Assembly: GCA_963667145.1 (NCBI GenBank)
Contig: OY762943.1
Location: forward strand, 1 to 64,000
Direction: 5' to 3'
Source of the DNA: G963667145 sp963667145
GTDB taxonomy: Bacteria > Cloacimonadota > Cloacimonadia > G963667145
DNA length: 64,000 bases
Made by a program: the position numbers and the translations under genes
Part shown: positions 1 through 9,654 of the stretch, piece by piece
Numbering within the stretch: position 1 is the stretch's first letter
Layout: every line of letters begins with the position of its first letter
The notes under the pieces: model-generated
Told to the model about the DNA's origin: nothing
The model's input: the letters and a program-made list of their open reading frames with translations, nothing else
Databases searched by the model: none

Positions 1-1168
1 TTTGTCAAGGACGAAACGAGTAATAATTTAACAAAAATTTTGAAAACAGCTGTAAATCAACTGTTTCAAGCAGAATTAGAGTCATATTTGAATGCTAAAA
101 AATATGAGCGAAATGAGGAGCGAACAACTTATAGAAGTGGATTTAGAACTAGAAAACTTGCCACTAGTTTAGGCGAGTTAGAAATTGATTTTCCCAAAAT
201 AAGAAAGGGTACTTTCACATCTTCCGTAATAGGAGAAATACCAACGAATCGATAGGTCGCTGATTAGCATAGTTCAGCAGGCTTACATCAATGGAGTTTC
301 TACTCGGAAAATGAAAAAATTGTTCGGCAGACTTGGGATAAAAAATTTGGCCAAAAGCACTGTTAGCAGGTATATTCAGCCGATTCAACAAGAGGTTAAC
401 AAGTGGAAATCTCGCAAATTGGCTTCAAAATATGAATACATCTGGATTGATGCCATTTACACTAAAGTGCGAGAAAATGGTCAGGTTAGACCGCAAGCAA
501 TTATGATTGCTCTTGGCTTAACAGAAGATGGAAAGCGAGAAATTTTGGGATTTGAGATGCACCTGAAAGAAGCTGAAAGTTCTTGGGAAGAGTTATTTTT
601 GAGCCTAAAACATAGAGGTTTAAGAGAAACAAATATGTGGATAAGGGATGATCATGATGGTCTGAAAGCCGCTTTAACTAAGTGTTTCCCGTGACAAATT
701 CAGCAGCGATGTATTGTGCATTGGCAAAGAAATTTGTTGGATAAAGTTCCGAAGAAAGATTTGGACTGGCTAACTCCTCTGAGTAGCAATTTTGTGAAAT
801 CAGCAAACTTGGAAGAGTTTAAGTATCACAAGGATAAATTGTTGTCAAATGTTGAAGATAAAGGGAGTGAACGACTTTTTGACTGGCTTGAAGAGACCCT
901 GCTTGAAGTCAGCAATTTTATTGCCTTACCAGAACAACATTGGGCGAAAACTAAAAGCACTAATCTGGTAGAACGACTGAATGAAGAGATTAGACGACGA
1001 GAAAAAAGCATCAGAATTTTTCTTAATTGTGAGAGTTGTAATCTTCTAATTGGAGCAATTTTGGTTCAACAAAATGAGGATTGGATTGAGGGCCGAACCT
1101 ATATGAGTATAATAAAAACAGAAAGAGCCAACTTACAGAAAAAACTTAAGTTAGCAGAAAATTTTTAG
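1..1168 (+). pseudogene. IS256-family transposase, copy 1, broken and cut by the window start
   Basis: Mutator/IS256-type DDE transposase. The first base already lies inside the coding region (residues FVKDE, about residue 15 of the better-preserved copy at 6324), so the 5' end is outside the window. Catalytic stretches are visible: WIDAIY, IRDDHDGL and a VERLNEEIRRR block. Two lesions inactivate it. One extra base near 229 (GTAATAGGAG against GTAATGGAG in the other copies) shifts the frame to a stop at 253-255. A TGC-to-TGA change near 692-694 stops the second part (CFP then stop). The reading frame otherwise continues to 1168. Inactive remnant; the family call is firm. Confidence 0.9.
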
Positions 1169-1184
1169 AAATTATTAAAACATG

Positions 1185-1214
1185 AGAGAATTTACACCAC
1201 AAATGAGACTTGAC
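1185..1214. repeat. Right terminal inverted repeat of IS256 copy 1
   Basis: The block GAGAATTTACACCACAAATG plus AGACTTGAC recurs after the transposase stop of copy 3 (ending 7579) and, inverted, at 3930 beside copy 2. This fixes the outer edge of the element at base 1214. Directly beyond it the sequence becomes an IS3-type transposase already in mid-gene, so the IS256 end abuts a second insertion sequence. Confidence 0.8.
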
Positions 1215-1911
1215 TAAAAATGATAAAGCTCTTGGTTATCGACGAGTAGAGATAATACTGAGGAAACAAGGAATAAAAATCAATCACAAAACTGTACTTA
1301 AATTGATGAAAAATATGGGAATAAAAGGTAAAGCAATTAAGAAAAAATACAACTCTTTTAGAGGAGGCACAGGGGAAGTTGCTCCTGATATAATAAACAG
1401 AAACTTTGTTGCTACAAATCCTTATGAAAAGTTGACCACGGATGTAACTCAATTCAACATTTTAGGTCAAAAAGTTTATTTGTCTTCAATTCTTGATATG
1501 TATAGTCGGGAAATAATTTCATATGATATTTCTAAATCGCCTAATTTTAAGCAAATAATTTCTATGCTAAAAAAAATGTTTGTAAAATTGCCTACAAATG
1601 TTACTCCAATTTTACATTCAGACCAAGGTTGGCAATATTCAATGGATAATTATCAAAAAATATTGAAATCCCATAACATCACACAAAGTATGTCACGCAA
1701 AGGAAATTGCTTGAATAACAGCATAATGGAGAGTTTTTTCGGAAGATTGAAAGTTGAAATGTTTTATGGCGAAAAATTTGCTTCAGTTAATGATTTTATT
1801 GATAAATTAAAAAAGTTTCTTGATTATTACAATTCTAATCGAGTTTCTGTCAAGTTAGACGGATTGTCACCGATTGAATATCGAGAACAATATTTTAGTA
1901 AACTTAATTAA
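1215..1911 (+). pseudogene. IS3-family (IS150-like) orfB transposase, 5'-truncated by the IS256 end
   Basis: Integrase-core (rve) transposase. Visible parts are the HTH_21-type segment starting at ALGYRRVEIILRKQGI, the core with LTTDVTQF (first Asp), ILHSDQGWQY (second Asp) and NSIMESFFGRLKVE (catalytic Glu), and the usual C-terminus LSPIEYREQYF. About 233 codons are open from a TTG at 1210 inside the IS256 repeat, against roughly 280 for a normal orfB. The N-terminal part and the whole orfA are missing at the IS256 junction. The catalytic core looks intact, but the element has lost its left half. Confidence 0.85.
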
Positions 1912-1914
1912 AAA

Positions 1915-1938
1915 GTCCAAAAAAATGGGTGCATATCA
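1915..1938. repeat. Probable right terminal repeat of the IS3-family remnant
   Basis: GTCCAAAAAAATGGGTGCAT followed by ATCA lies just after the orfB stop and ends in CA, as IS3-family ends do. No left partner exists in the window because the left half is deleted, so the boundary is inferred from family resemblance. Confidence 0.5.
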
Positions 1939-1940
1939 CA

Positions 1941-3743
1941 ATGGTATTCTTTTATAAACAAAAAGAATTAAACATATTGAAATCTATAGAATTTACATAT
2001 TTTCTGGGATGTTTTTTTTCATTAACTATTCCTTGGCACATAACAGTATCTCCAAGCATTTCTAATTCTTATTATTATGGCTTTTCAAATAGAGCTGGTT
2101 TGATAATTTTATTTTTTACAATAGTAATTTGTTTTTTTAGGTTGCATAAAAACAATAATTTAAATCATTTTAATGCTATCAAATTTTGCTTAAATATTGA
2201 GAATAAAGAAGTTAAACTAAAGTCAAAATTTTTCTATTTTGTAGCGGGACTAATTTTTGTTTTGTTTTTATTTCTTCTCAATAGAACAGGTGAAATTTTA
2301 TCATTTGGAGAAGCTCCTTATTTTATCCAAAGATTATATTTAATGCAAGATGGATTAAAGCCATATAATAATTTTGAGTTTGCCTATGGAGCCTTTTTAC
2401 TCTATTTTCCTTTTTGTCTTGTTAAAATTTTTAATTTAAGTGTACCTATTGCTTATCAAATTTCTTTATTTTTTGAATCTTTATTTGGTTATTATGCATT
2501 ATGGAATCTTTGTGGGGAAATTGCTAATCCTAAATTAAAAAATAAAGTCTTTTTTCTTTTGTTTGTTCCTTCGTTTTTCCCTTTGTTTATGGGGGGAGCC
2601 AATTATACTTTATTTAGATTTGTTGTCCCTTTAGCTCTTTCTTGCAAATTTTATAAATATATCCATAAAGAATCTTCAATTCTAAAAATTACTTTTTGTT
2701 TTCTCTGCAATTTCATTATAGTATTTATTATTTCGCCTGAAATTGCAATAACTTCTACACTAACTTTATTGAGTTATTTTGTTTTTTATAGATTATTTTC
2801 TTTGAAAAGTATCTTAATTTGTTTTCCTACCGCAATCATTTTGGGAATTCTTTTTATTTTTTTTGATCTACTTAAAAACTCAATTATTACATTATACATA
2901 TTTTCTCAAGGCGGAAATAATTTCCCTTGGTTTTTTTCTCCAACAATCATTTTCTTTTTCTTTATTATCTATTTTTCTATATTTATTGTTTCTAAAAATT
3001 TGAAAAGCAAAAAGTTAAATAATTCTTTAATGATAGTTTTTACAATTTCAGTTTTAAACTTGCCAGGATCCATGGGACGCTGTGATGGCTTTCATTTATT
3101 TTTTTATGGATTTGGATTTTTTCTTATAACTTTATCTAATATTCTTTGTGCTAAATCAAAAAAATTGAGATTGATTCTTGTTGGCTTTTATATAATTTTA
3201 TATTTTGTTTTTTTAAATATAGGTTTAGTTTATTTTTTTAAAGGATATGGAATAGCTTATATAAAAAGTATTATTAAAAATCATAAGTTACCAGCTGAAG
3301 TACATAAAGAAATTATCACTAATGAAAATAGTGACTATAATGATTGCAACAAATTTGATTCTATAATATTTAAATTTAAAAGCAAACCTTTGGTTTTGAT
3401 CAGTATTCCAACCTTTTTTGAAAATTCTAATTATAGGGAAAAAATAGATTTCCCTTATTTTATTGATGGGACAAATAAATTTTCAATTTATTCCAATGAA
3501 ATTTTAGTTAAAGAAATTTTAGACCATGATGTTATTATAATAAGCCAGAATAAAAATAAACCATTCTATTTCCGTTCAGAACCTAAAATAGTTATTTTCT
3601 TTTTGTTCGGTTTGCCACATTTTGTGAGTGGAGAAAATAATCCAAATATTATTAATGAAAAAATTTATTTGGCAATAAAAAGCAATTTTATAATTGATAC
3701 TTCTTCATGTTCAAAAAATTTTTTGATTTATAAAAGGTTATGA
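1941..3743 (+). CDS. Polytopic membrane protein, GT-C glycosyltransferase-like
   Basis: About 600 residues with more than ten hydrophobic segments. The stretch after the early membrane segments (LYLMQDGLKPYNNFEFAYGA then LLYFPF) resembles the first periplasmic loop and following helix of ArnT/PMT-like integral-membrane glycosyltransferases, which use polyprenyl-linked sugars. The C-terminal 180 residues are soluble. The open frame begins at a GTG (1929) inside the IS3 terminal repeat. ATG 1941 is used here, but no clear ribosome site precedes it, so the original 5' end may have been replaced by the IS. Base composition is much more AT-rich than the chromosome to the right, suggesting transfer. 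Exact substrate unknown. Confidence 0.55.
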   Translation: MVFFYKQKELNILKSIEFTYFLGCFFSLTIPWHITVSPSISNSYYYGFSNRAGLIILFFTIVICFFRLHKNNNLNHFNAIKFCLNIENKEVKLKSKFFYFVAGLIFVLFLFLLNRTGEILSFGEAPYFIQRLYLMQDGLKPYNNFEFAYGAFLLYFPFCLVKIFNLSVPIAYQISLFFESLFGYYALWNLCGEIANPKLKNKVFFLLFVPSFFPLFMGGANYTLFRFVVPLALSCKFYKYIHKESSILKITFCFLCNFIIVFIISPEIAITSTLTLLSYFVFYRLFSLKSILICFPTAIILGILFIFFDLLKNSIITLYIFSQGGNNFPWFFSPTIIFFFFIIYFSIFIVSKNLKSKKLNNSLMIVFTISVLNLPGSMGRCDGFHLFFYGFGFFLITLSNILCAKSKKLRLILVGFYIILYFVFLNIGLVYFFKGYGIAYIKSIIKNHKLPAEVHKEIITNENSDYNDCNKFDSIIFKFKSKPLVLISIPTFFENSNYREKIDFPYFIDGTNKFSIYSNEILVKEILDHDVIIISQNKNKPFYFRSEPKIVIFFLFGLPHFVSGENNPNIINEKIYLAIKSNFIIDTSSCSKNFLIYKRL

Positions 3744-3929
3744 TTAAATAGCAAAAAGTTTTAAAAGATGAACTGAAATTTTTCAGTCGGATTCTACTCA
3801 TAGGGGCATAACTCCGCATTCCTTCAAATTGACACCTATAATTTTCTCAAAAACCTCTTTAAGTGTCTTATAATTTGAGAAACCTTGAAAACTCCACACA
3901 AAGAAAGAGACCTTTGCATTTTGCGGGAG
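3744..3929. other. Intergenic segment between the membrane-protein gene and IS256 copy 2
   Basis: No ORF of note. It contains a short perfect hairpin at 3772-3787 (ACTGAAA, TT, TTTCAGT) just after the upstream stop. This could be an end-of-gene structure, but no T-tract follows. The rest looks like leftover non-coding sequence. Confidence 0.3.
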
Positions 3930-3959
3930 TCAAGTCTCATTTGTGGTGTAAATTCTCTC
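3930..3959. repeat. Right terminal inverted repeat of IS256 copy 2 (inverted)
   Basis: GTCAAGTCTCATTTGTGGTG followed by TAAATTCTC is the exact reverse complement of the ends at 1185-1214 and 7550-7579. It marks the outer edge of copy 2, whose transposase reads leftward toward it. Confidence 0.8.
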
Positions 3960-3974
3960 ATGTTTTAATTATTC

Positions 3975-4988
3975 CTAAAAATTTTCTGCTAACTTAAGTT
4001 TTTTCTGTAAGTTAGCTCTTTCTGTTTTTATTATACTCATATAGGTTCGTCCCTCGACCCAATCCTCGTTTTGCTGAACCAAAATTGCTCCAATTAGAAG
4101 ATTACAACTTTCACAATTAGGAAAAATCCTGATGCTTTTTTCTCGTCGTCTAATCTCTTCATTCAGTCGTTCTATCGGATTAGTGCTTTTAATTTTCGCC
4201 CAATGTTGTTCTGGTAAGGCAATAAAATTGCTGACTTTAGGCAGGGTCTCCTCAAGCCAATCAAAAAGTCGTTCACTCCCTTTATTTTCAACATTTGACA
4301 ACAACTTATTTTTGTGATATTTAAACTCTTCCAAGTTTGCTGATTTCACAAAATTGCTACTCAGAGGAGCTAGCCAGCCCAAATCTTTCTTCGGAACTTT
4401 ATCCAACAAATTTCTTTGCCAATGCACAATACATCGCTGCTGAATTTGGCACGGAAAGCACTTAGTTAAAGCGGCTTTCAGCCCATCATGATCATCCCTT
4501 ATCCACATATTTGTTTCTCTTAAGCCTCTGTGTTTTAAGCTCAAAAAGAACTCTTCCCAAGAACTTTCGGCTTCTTTCAAGTGCATCTCAAATCCCAAAA
4601 TTTCTCGCTTTCCATCTTCCGTTAAGCCAAGTGCAATCATAATTGCTTTCGGTCTGACTTGCCCATTTTCTCGCACTTTAGTGTAAATGGCATCAATCCA
4701 AATGTATTCATATTTTGAAGCCAATTTGCGAGATTTCCATTTATTAACCTCTTGTTGAATCGGCTGAACATACCTGCTAACAGTGCTTTTATCCAAATTT
4801 TTTATCCCAAGTCTGTCGAACAATTTTTTCATTTTCCGAGTAGAAACTCCATTGATGTAAGCCTGCTGAACTATGCTAATCAGCGACCTATCGATTCGCT
4901 GGTATTTCTCCATTACGGAAGATGTGAAAGAGCCCTTCCTTATTTTGGGGAAATCAATTTCTAATTCGCCTAAACTAGTGGCAAGTTT
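3975..4988 (-). pseudogene. IS256-family transposase, copy 2, 5'-truncated
   Basis: Homologous to copy 3 from KLATSLGELEIDF onward and uninterrupted to the normal C-terminus (KKLKLAENF), with the WIDAIY, IRDDHDGL and PIERLNEEIRRR catalytic stretches present. The first about 65 residues and the left terminal repeat are missing. Upstream of 4988 the sequence is unrelated, although a spurious ATG at 5012 keeps the frame open for eight more codons. Unlike copy 3 it has the six-A version of the MKKLF region, so it is in frame there. Unlikely to be mobile without the left end and N-terminal DNA-binding part. Confidence 0.85.
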
Positions 4989-5114
4989 AACAAAATTAAT
5001 CACTTTTCCCAACTAATTTTCCTCTGATTTCTCCAAAATTTCTCTTCTATTTTCTCTTTTTCTTGTTATTTGCTGGCCAAATGTGCCAAATTTTCCGCAT
5101 TGAATACAGCAACC

Positions 5115-6167
5115 CTATATCAATTGTGCCTCACACAGTTTTACGGCTCGCTTTAAATTGAACGCTAATGCTCCCAATTGTAAAAAGAAATGAGTTTTCT
5201 CCAAGCCGAAGTAACGACTGCGTCCATATCCATACGATTTATGTAGCGTGCCAAAAGTCCGCTCCACAATATATCGCGTTTTGGAGACCATTTTGTTATA
5301 CCGCTTTTTTAGGTTTCGAATTTCTTCACTGTCATTTTTCTTGTTTTTGAACATAATTGCACTCTTCAGCTCTTTCTCTTTCAAAATCTCGCGATTCTTC
5401 CTGCTACAATAACCTTTGTCCGCATAGACAGGCTTATTCAGTGGTAAATTCATCTTCTGCAACAAATCGGGGAAAACTGTTGTGTCATGCTGATTTGCTG
5501 GGGTTGTGATAATTTCCTGCACCAAACCATACTGGGGGTCAACTGAAATATTGCCTTTGTATCCATACACAAAGAGACCTCGCTTGCTCACCCACTTGGC
5601 ATCGGGGTCTTTGCTCTCCTGAATATTGACTTCGGTCGAAACAAATTCTTGCTCTTCGCTCTCAGCATCTGCCACTGGCTCTGTTTCTATTGTCACTTGC
5701 TTTTTGGGGCGTGCCACAGAACTCACAAGTGTCGCATCCACTACGGCACCAGTTTTTAAGTTAATTCCCAACTTCGCGAATTGGTAATTCACCTCGTTCA
5801 GCAACTTTTCCAACAGATTTCGCTGAATAAGTAAATTCTTAAACCTGCTAATCGTGGAATGGTCAGGAGTATCGTCGTCCATACTGAATCCACAAAACTT
5901 CATAAACAAAAAATCGTACATCAATCGCTCGGCACACTTCACTTCGCTGAGATTATACCACATCATCAGCAAGTAAACCTTGAACATCGTAGATCTTCTG
6001 TAGGGAATGCAACCTGCCACGTTGTCGCGTTTTCGAGGAATTCTGTTTAAAATTTTGCCAATCCTTTTCCAATCAAGTAGTTTCTCCACTTTGAAAAGAA
6101 AATGATTTTCCATCTTCTTCAGTTTCGTCTTCATTGCCAAATCCCCAAAAGATATTCCAGTATGCAT
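5115..6167 (-). CDS. IS5-family transposase, intact
   Basis: 350-residue DDE transposase. The N-terminal DUF772-like part contains GCIPYRRSTMFKVYLLMMWY and TPDHSTISRF. The core contains AVVDATLVSS (first Asp), PVYADKGYCSRKNREIL (second Asp) and RYIVERTFGTLHKSYG (catalytic Glu of the Y(2)R(3)E(6)K-like signature). Length and all catalytic residues are as expected, so it may be active. I could not identify convincing terminal inverted repeats at either side (searched 5040-5115 and 6168-6240). It sits between the truncated side of IS256 copy 2 and the left end of copy 3, and may have caused that truncation. Confidence 0.9.
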   Translation of the reverse strand: MHTGISFGDLAMKTKLKKMENHFLFKVEKLLDWKRIGKILNRIPRKRDNVAGCIPYRRSTMFKVYLLMMWYNLSEVKCAERLMYDFLFMKFCGFSMDDDTPDHSTISRFKNLLIQRNLLEKLLNEVNYQFAKLGINLKTGAVVDATLVSSVARPKKQVTIETEPVADAESEEQEFVSTEVNIQESKDPDAKWVSKRGLFVYGYKGNISVDPQYGLVQEIITTPANQHDTTVFPDLLQKMNLPLNKPVYADKGYCSRKNREILKEKELKSAIMFKNKKNDSEEIRNLKKRYNKMVSKTRYIVERTFGTLHKSYGYGRSRYFGLEKTHFFLQLGALAFNLKRAVKLCEAQLI

Positions 6168-6239
6168 TTAAATCCTCCAATGCTCAATAATTTTTAAACA
6201 AAGAAGGTTAGCCTTAAAATATTGTAAATAAATGATAAC

Positions 6240-7579
6240 GTCTCAAAGTTGGTGTAAATTTAAAAAGTAAAAAATGGTCACTTTTGTTCTCATGTTACAA
6301 AAAGTTAACACGAGGAGGCAAAAATGACCAACAACCATGACAAAAAACTTGAAAAATTTACAAATTTTGTCAAGGACGAAACGAGTAATAATTTAGCAAA
6401 AATTTTGAAAACGGCTGTAAATCAACTGTTTCAGGCAGAATTAGAGTCATATTTGAATGCTAAAAAATATGAACGGAATGAAGAGCGAACAACTTATAGA
6501 AGTGGATTTAGAACTAGAAAACTTGCCACTAGTTTAGGCGAGTTAGAAATTGATTTTCCCAAAATAAGAAAGGGCTCTTTCACATCTTCCGTAATGGAGA
6601 AATACCAACGAATCGATAGGTCGCTGATTAGCATAGTTCAGCAGGCTTATATCAATGGAGTTTCTACTCGGAAAATGAAAAAAATTGTTCGACAGACTTG
6701 GGATAAAAAATTTGGACAAAAGCACAGTTAGCAGGTATATTCAGCCGATTCAACAAGAGGTTGACAAATGGAAATCTCGCAAATTGGCTTCAAGATATGA
6801 ATACATCTGGATTGATGCCATTTACACTAAAGTGCGAGAAAATGGGCAAGTTAGACCGCAAGCAATTATGATTGCGATTGGCTTAACGGAAGATGGAAAG
6901 CGAGAAATTTTGGGATTTGAGATGCACATGAAAGAAGCTGAAAGTTCTTGGGAAGAGTTCTTTTTGAGCCTAAAACACAGAGGCTTAAGAGAAACAAATA
7001 TGTGGATAAGGGATGATCATGATGGGCTGAAAGCCGCTTTAACTAAGTGCTTTCCGTGCCAAATTCAGCAGCGATGTATTGTGCATTGGCAAAGAAATTT
7101 GTTGGATAAAGTTCCGAAGAAAGATTTGGGATGGCTAACTCCTCTGAGTAGCAATTTTGTGAAATCAGCAAACTTGGAAGAGTTTAAATATCACAAGGAT
7201 AAATTGTTGTCAAATGTTGAAGATAAAGGGAGTGAACGACTTTTTGACTGGCTTGAGGAGACCCTGCCTGAAGTTAGCAATTTTATTGCCTTGCCAGAAC
7301 AACATTGGGCGAAAATTAAAAGTACTAATCCGATAGAACGACTGAATGAAGAGATTAGACGACGAGAAAAAAGCATCAGGATTTTTCATAGTTGTGAAAG
7401 CTGTAATCTTCTGATTGGAGCAATTTTGGTTCAACAAAATGAGGATTGGATTGAGGGACGAACTTATATGAGTATAATAAAAACAGAAAGAGCCAACTTA
7501 CAGAAAAAACTTAAGTTAGCAGAAAATTTTTAAGAATAATTAAAACATGAGAGAATTTACACCACAAATGAGACTTGAC
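6240..7579 (+). mobile_element. IS256-family insertion sequence, copy 3, both ends present
   Basis: The left end at 6240 (GTCTCAAAGTTGGTGTAAAT) is an imperfect inverted match to the right end finishing at 7579 (reverse complement GTCTCATTTGTGGTGTAAAT), with the outermost few bases differing. The element is about 1.34 kb with a single transposase frame. A plausible ribosome site (GAGGAGG) precedes the ATG at 6324. I could not recognise a clean 8-9 bp target duplication outside the ends. Confidence 0.75.
6324..7533 (+). pseudogene. IS256-family transposase, copy 3, full length but with one frameshift
   Basis: This copy has the complete N-terminus (MTNNHDKKLEKFTNF) and C-terminus (KKLKLAENF). 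About 403 codons would be read if a single extra A were removed. The run after ATG at 6676-6684 has seven A where copies 1 and 2 have six, which throws the frame to a stop at 6731. The remaining 282 residues continue in another frame from about 6685. WIDAIY, IRDDHDGL and PIERLNEEIRRR are all intact. Either a recent inactivating indel, a sequencing error in a homopolymer, or slippage-dependent expression. Confidence 0.85.
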
Positions 7580-7706
7580 TTTTGCTTCTTTGTAGAAGAT
7601 TTTTTTAAAAAAATAATTTATTGTATAAGATAGCACAAAATAGCTTGACTTCGTTTCTGAGGTTTGCACTTTCGGTGCAGTGTAATAATTTGAACAAGGT
7701 GAAATT

Positions 7707-8585
7707 TTGAAAGTAAGAAACTATTTTAATTCTCGTAAAATTCTGATTGAAGATTTTATCAAAGAGAGGATGAGTGGCTACGAGTGTCCTGATTTCCTCA
7801 AAGATGGAATGACGGAAGTGATGCTCCGAGGAGATGACAAAGAGCGTGGAATTTTTCTGTTTGCTGTGTATGAATTGCTGAAAGGCAAGAACAACGCGGG
7901 TGTTATAAAAAAAATAATCCCAGTGGCGGTTGCTATTGAGTATATTTATTCTGGGCTTTTTCTGCATGAACATTTGCCTATTATGAATACCTATGGGAGC
8001 GATAAATGGCATAAGAAGTGCCAAGAGAAATTTGGATTTGCTAATTCTGTGTTGATTGGTGACGCTTTGTTGACGGAAGGTTTTGCGATTTTGTCGGAAT
8101 TGCCAAAGCCAAAGATGGCGACTTATTGTGTTAAGGCTCTCTCGGACGCTTTTTCGAGCAAAGGTTCTATTGCTGGGTATGTTGTTGAATCCAGTTCTAT
8201 CGGAAAGAAGATTAAAGAGAACGTTTTGAAATACATCCATACGAAGAAGACTGCCAGTATTTACAGGGCTATTGTGGATATCGCTTGCGAATTTCATGGA
8301 GAAGCTGATCAAGAAAATGTTTTTGACTTGAAAGAGTATGCTTTGAATTATGCTGTTGCCAAAGAAATTTTGAAAGAGACGGTGCTTTTTGTGGAGATGA
8401 AAGAGGGAAGCACACAGACGAAGCGGATTGAGGAGAAGTTGCTTTATCCGGATATTGAGGGTTTGGACAAGTCGATTAAAGCGATAAGAAAATTATTGAA
8501 AAGTGCTCAGGATGTCATCGAGGGGTTTGGCAATAATTTGATTTTGATGGAGTTTTTGAACAAGCTAAGGTATGATATTCCTTAG
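7707..8585 (+). CDS. Polyprenyl-synthase-like protein lacking catalytic aspartates
   Basis: 292 residues; start TTG 7707 preceded by AAGGTG at good spacing. The fold pattern follows trans-isoprenyl diphosphate synthases (IspA family), but each catalytic motif is altered. The usual GGKRLRP region reads RGDDKERGIF (residues 41-50). The first Asp-rich motif (normally LIHDDLP) reads LFLHEHLP (84-91). KTG reads KTA (181-183). The second motif (normally QIxDD) reads VAKEILKE (217-224). Without Mg-binding aspartates it probably does not condense prenyl diphosphates. It may be a regulatory or heteromeric subunit, or a drifting paralogue. Its position shortly before dxs mirrors the ispA-dxs neighbourhood of many bacteria. 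Confidence 0.65.
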   Translation: MKVRNYFNSRKILIEDFIKERMSGYECPDFLKDGMTEVMLRGDDKERGIFLFAVYELLKGKNNAGVIKKIIPVAVAIEYIYSGLFLHEHLPIMNTYGSDKWHKKCQEKFGFANSVLIGDALLTEGFAILSELPKPKMATYCVKALSDAFSSKGSIAGYVVESSSIGKKIKENVLKYIHTKKTASIYRAIVDIACEFHGEADQENVFDLKEYALNYAVAKEILKETVLFVEMKEGSTQTKRIEEKLLYPDIEGLDKSIKAIRKLLKSAQDVIEGFGNNLILMEFLNKLRYDIP

Positions 8586-8606
8586 CACCGAGAAAATGTA
8601 AAAATT

Positions 8607-9584
8607 TTGATATTAATGTTTAGAATTTGTTACTATGCTGCTTATCGTTTCAGATGGGCGGCATTTTTTTTACTAATGCTTTCCTTTAGTGGGTTGCATG
8701 GGTTTTATGTGAAAAATCAGACACCTTTTTTTAAGATTTTTGGTGTTCCCAAGGCTGAATCAGCACAGATTTTTGATGGACAAGAATTTAGCGTTGTCTC
8801 AGATGTCACATATAATAGGGTGCTTAGGACTACGGAAAAAAATGTTTTGTTTCTAAAAGGTGAGACTTTTACATTCAATTTTGTGTATTCGCGAAAGTTT
8901 AGAGATAATTGGTCTTTTGGAGTTGAGATTCCCTATGTTTTGGTGCGAGCAACTAACATGGGTAATTTCATAAACAATTATCATTCTTTGCTGGGTCTCA
9001 CCGATAAGGACATTAGCGGAATGGATGCTCCAAGTTATTATATATTTCTGCCTGACGGGGAGTTTCTGTGCAGTGGCGAAGATGAGGCTTTTGGCGATAT
9101 GCTTCTTCGGGTGAAGAACAATTTTTATCAGTCAGACAATTTTTTTGCTAGCTGGTTGGCTTATATTAAGTTGCCTACGGGTAAAAAAGACGTTCTCACG
9201 GGAAGTGGAAATGGTGATTTTTCCGTGGCGTTGAGTTGTTCTCATTTATTGGGAAAGTTTGTGTTCGATTATTTTTGTAGTGGTTCTTATCTTGGGGAGT
9301 TTTGTCCATTGAAGGAATATCAACGTAAATTTGTCTATACAGCGGATCTTGGAGTGGATTATTTGGTCACGGAAAAAATTTCTGCAAGAGTGCAATTCAA
9401 CGGAAGTACGGCTTACTATAAAAACACAGGATTCGACTCTTTTGATGAGGGTTCTTTGCAGATCCTTGCGGGAGCTAAGTATCTCATGGAGCGTTGGGAA
9501 TTTCGCTTTTTTGTGGGGGAAGACCTCATTGTGTCGCACTCTCCCGACGTTAGTTTTAGTTTTAGCACTATTTATAGATTTTGA
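8607..9584 (+). CDS. DUF3187 family predicted outer-membrane protein
   Basis: 325 residues from TTG 8607; ATG 8616 is an equally possible start because no strong ribosome site is seen. A hydrophobic export signal (WAAFFLLMLSFSGLHG) precedes a mature part of alternating aromatic/hydrophobic beta strands ending in a terminal aromatic (FSTIYRF), as in outer-membrane barrels. The pattern of strands followed by a WSFGVEIPYVL segment, a loop on a small-domain boundary (NYHSLLGLTDKD) and GSGNGDFSVAL matches DUF3187 proteins, whose function is unknown. It lies 21 bp after the prenyl-synthase-like gene and 70 bp before dxs. Confidence 0.6.
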   Translation: MILMFRICYYAAYRFRWAAFFLLMLSFSGLHGFYVKNQTPFFKIFGVPKAESAQIFDGQEFSVVSDVTYNRVLRTTEKNVLFLKGETFTFNFVYSRKFRDNWSFGVEIPYVLVRATNMGNFINNYHSLLGLTDKDISGMDAPSYYIFLPDGEFLCSGEDEAFGDMLLRVKNNFYQSDNFFASWLAYIKLPTGKKDVLTGSGNGDFSVALSCSHLLGKFVFDYFCSGSYLGEFCPLKEYQRKFVYTADLGVDYLVTEKISARVQFNGSTAYYKNTGFDSFDEGSLQILAGAKYLMERWEFRFFVGEDLIVSHSPDVSFSFSTIYRF

Positions 9585-9654
9585 GCGATTTGAAGCTGAA
9601 AAAAAACTTTGACAGATATTCTTGCAAAGAGAGAGAGTGGCTAATGGAGGAATT

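Noticed and set aside
5040..5114. Terminal inverted repeat of the IS5 element on its left side
   Set aside because: GGCCAAATG-like sequence only matches the right side (GGCTAACC) over a few bases; not convincing.
3930..7579. IS256 copies 2 and 3 as a functional composite transposon
   Set aside because: Copy 2 lacks its left end and N-terminus, copy 3 is frameshifted, and the only gene between them is another transposase.
7665..7679. Small hairpin TGCAC/GTGCA before the prenyl-synthase-like gene as a riboswitch
   Set aside because: Only a five-base stem with no conserved aptamer sequence; too weak to call.
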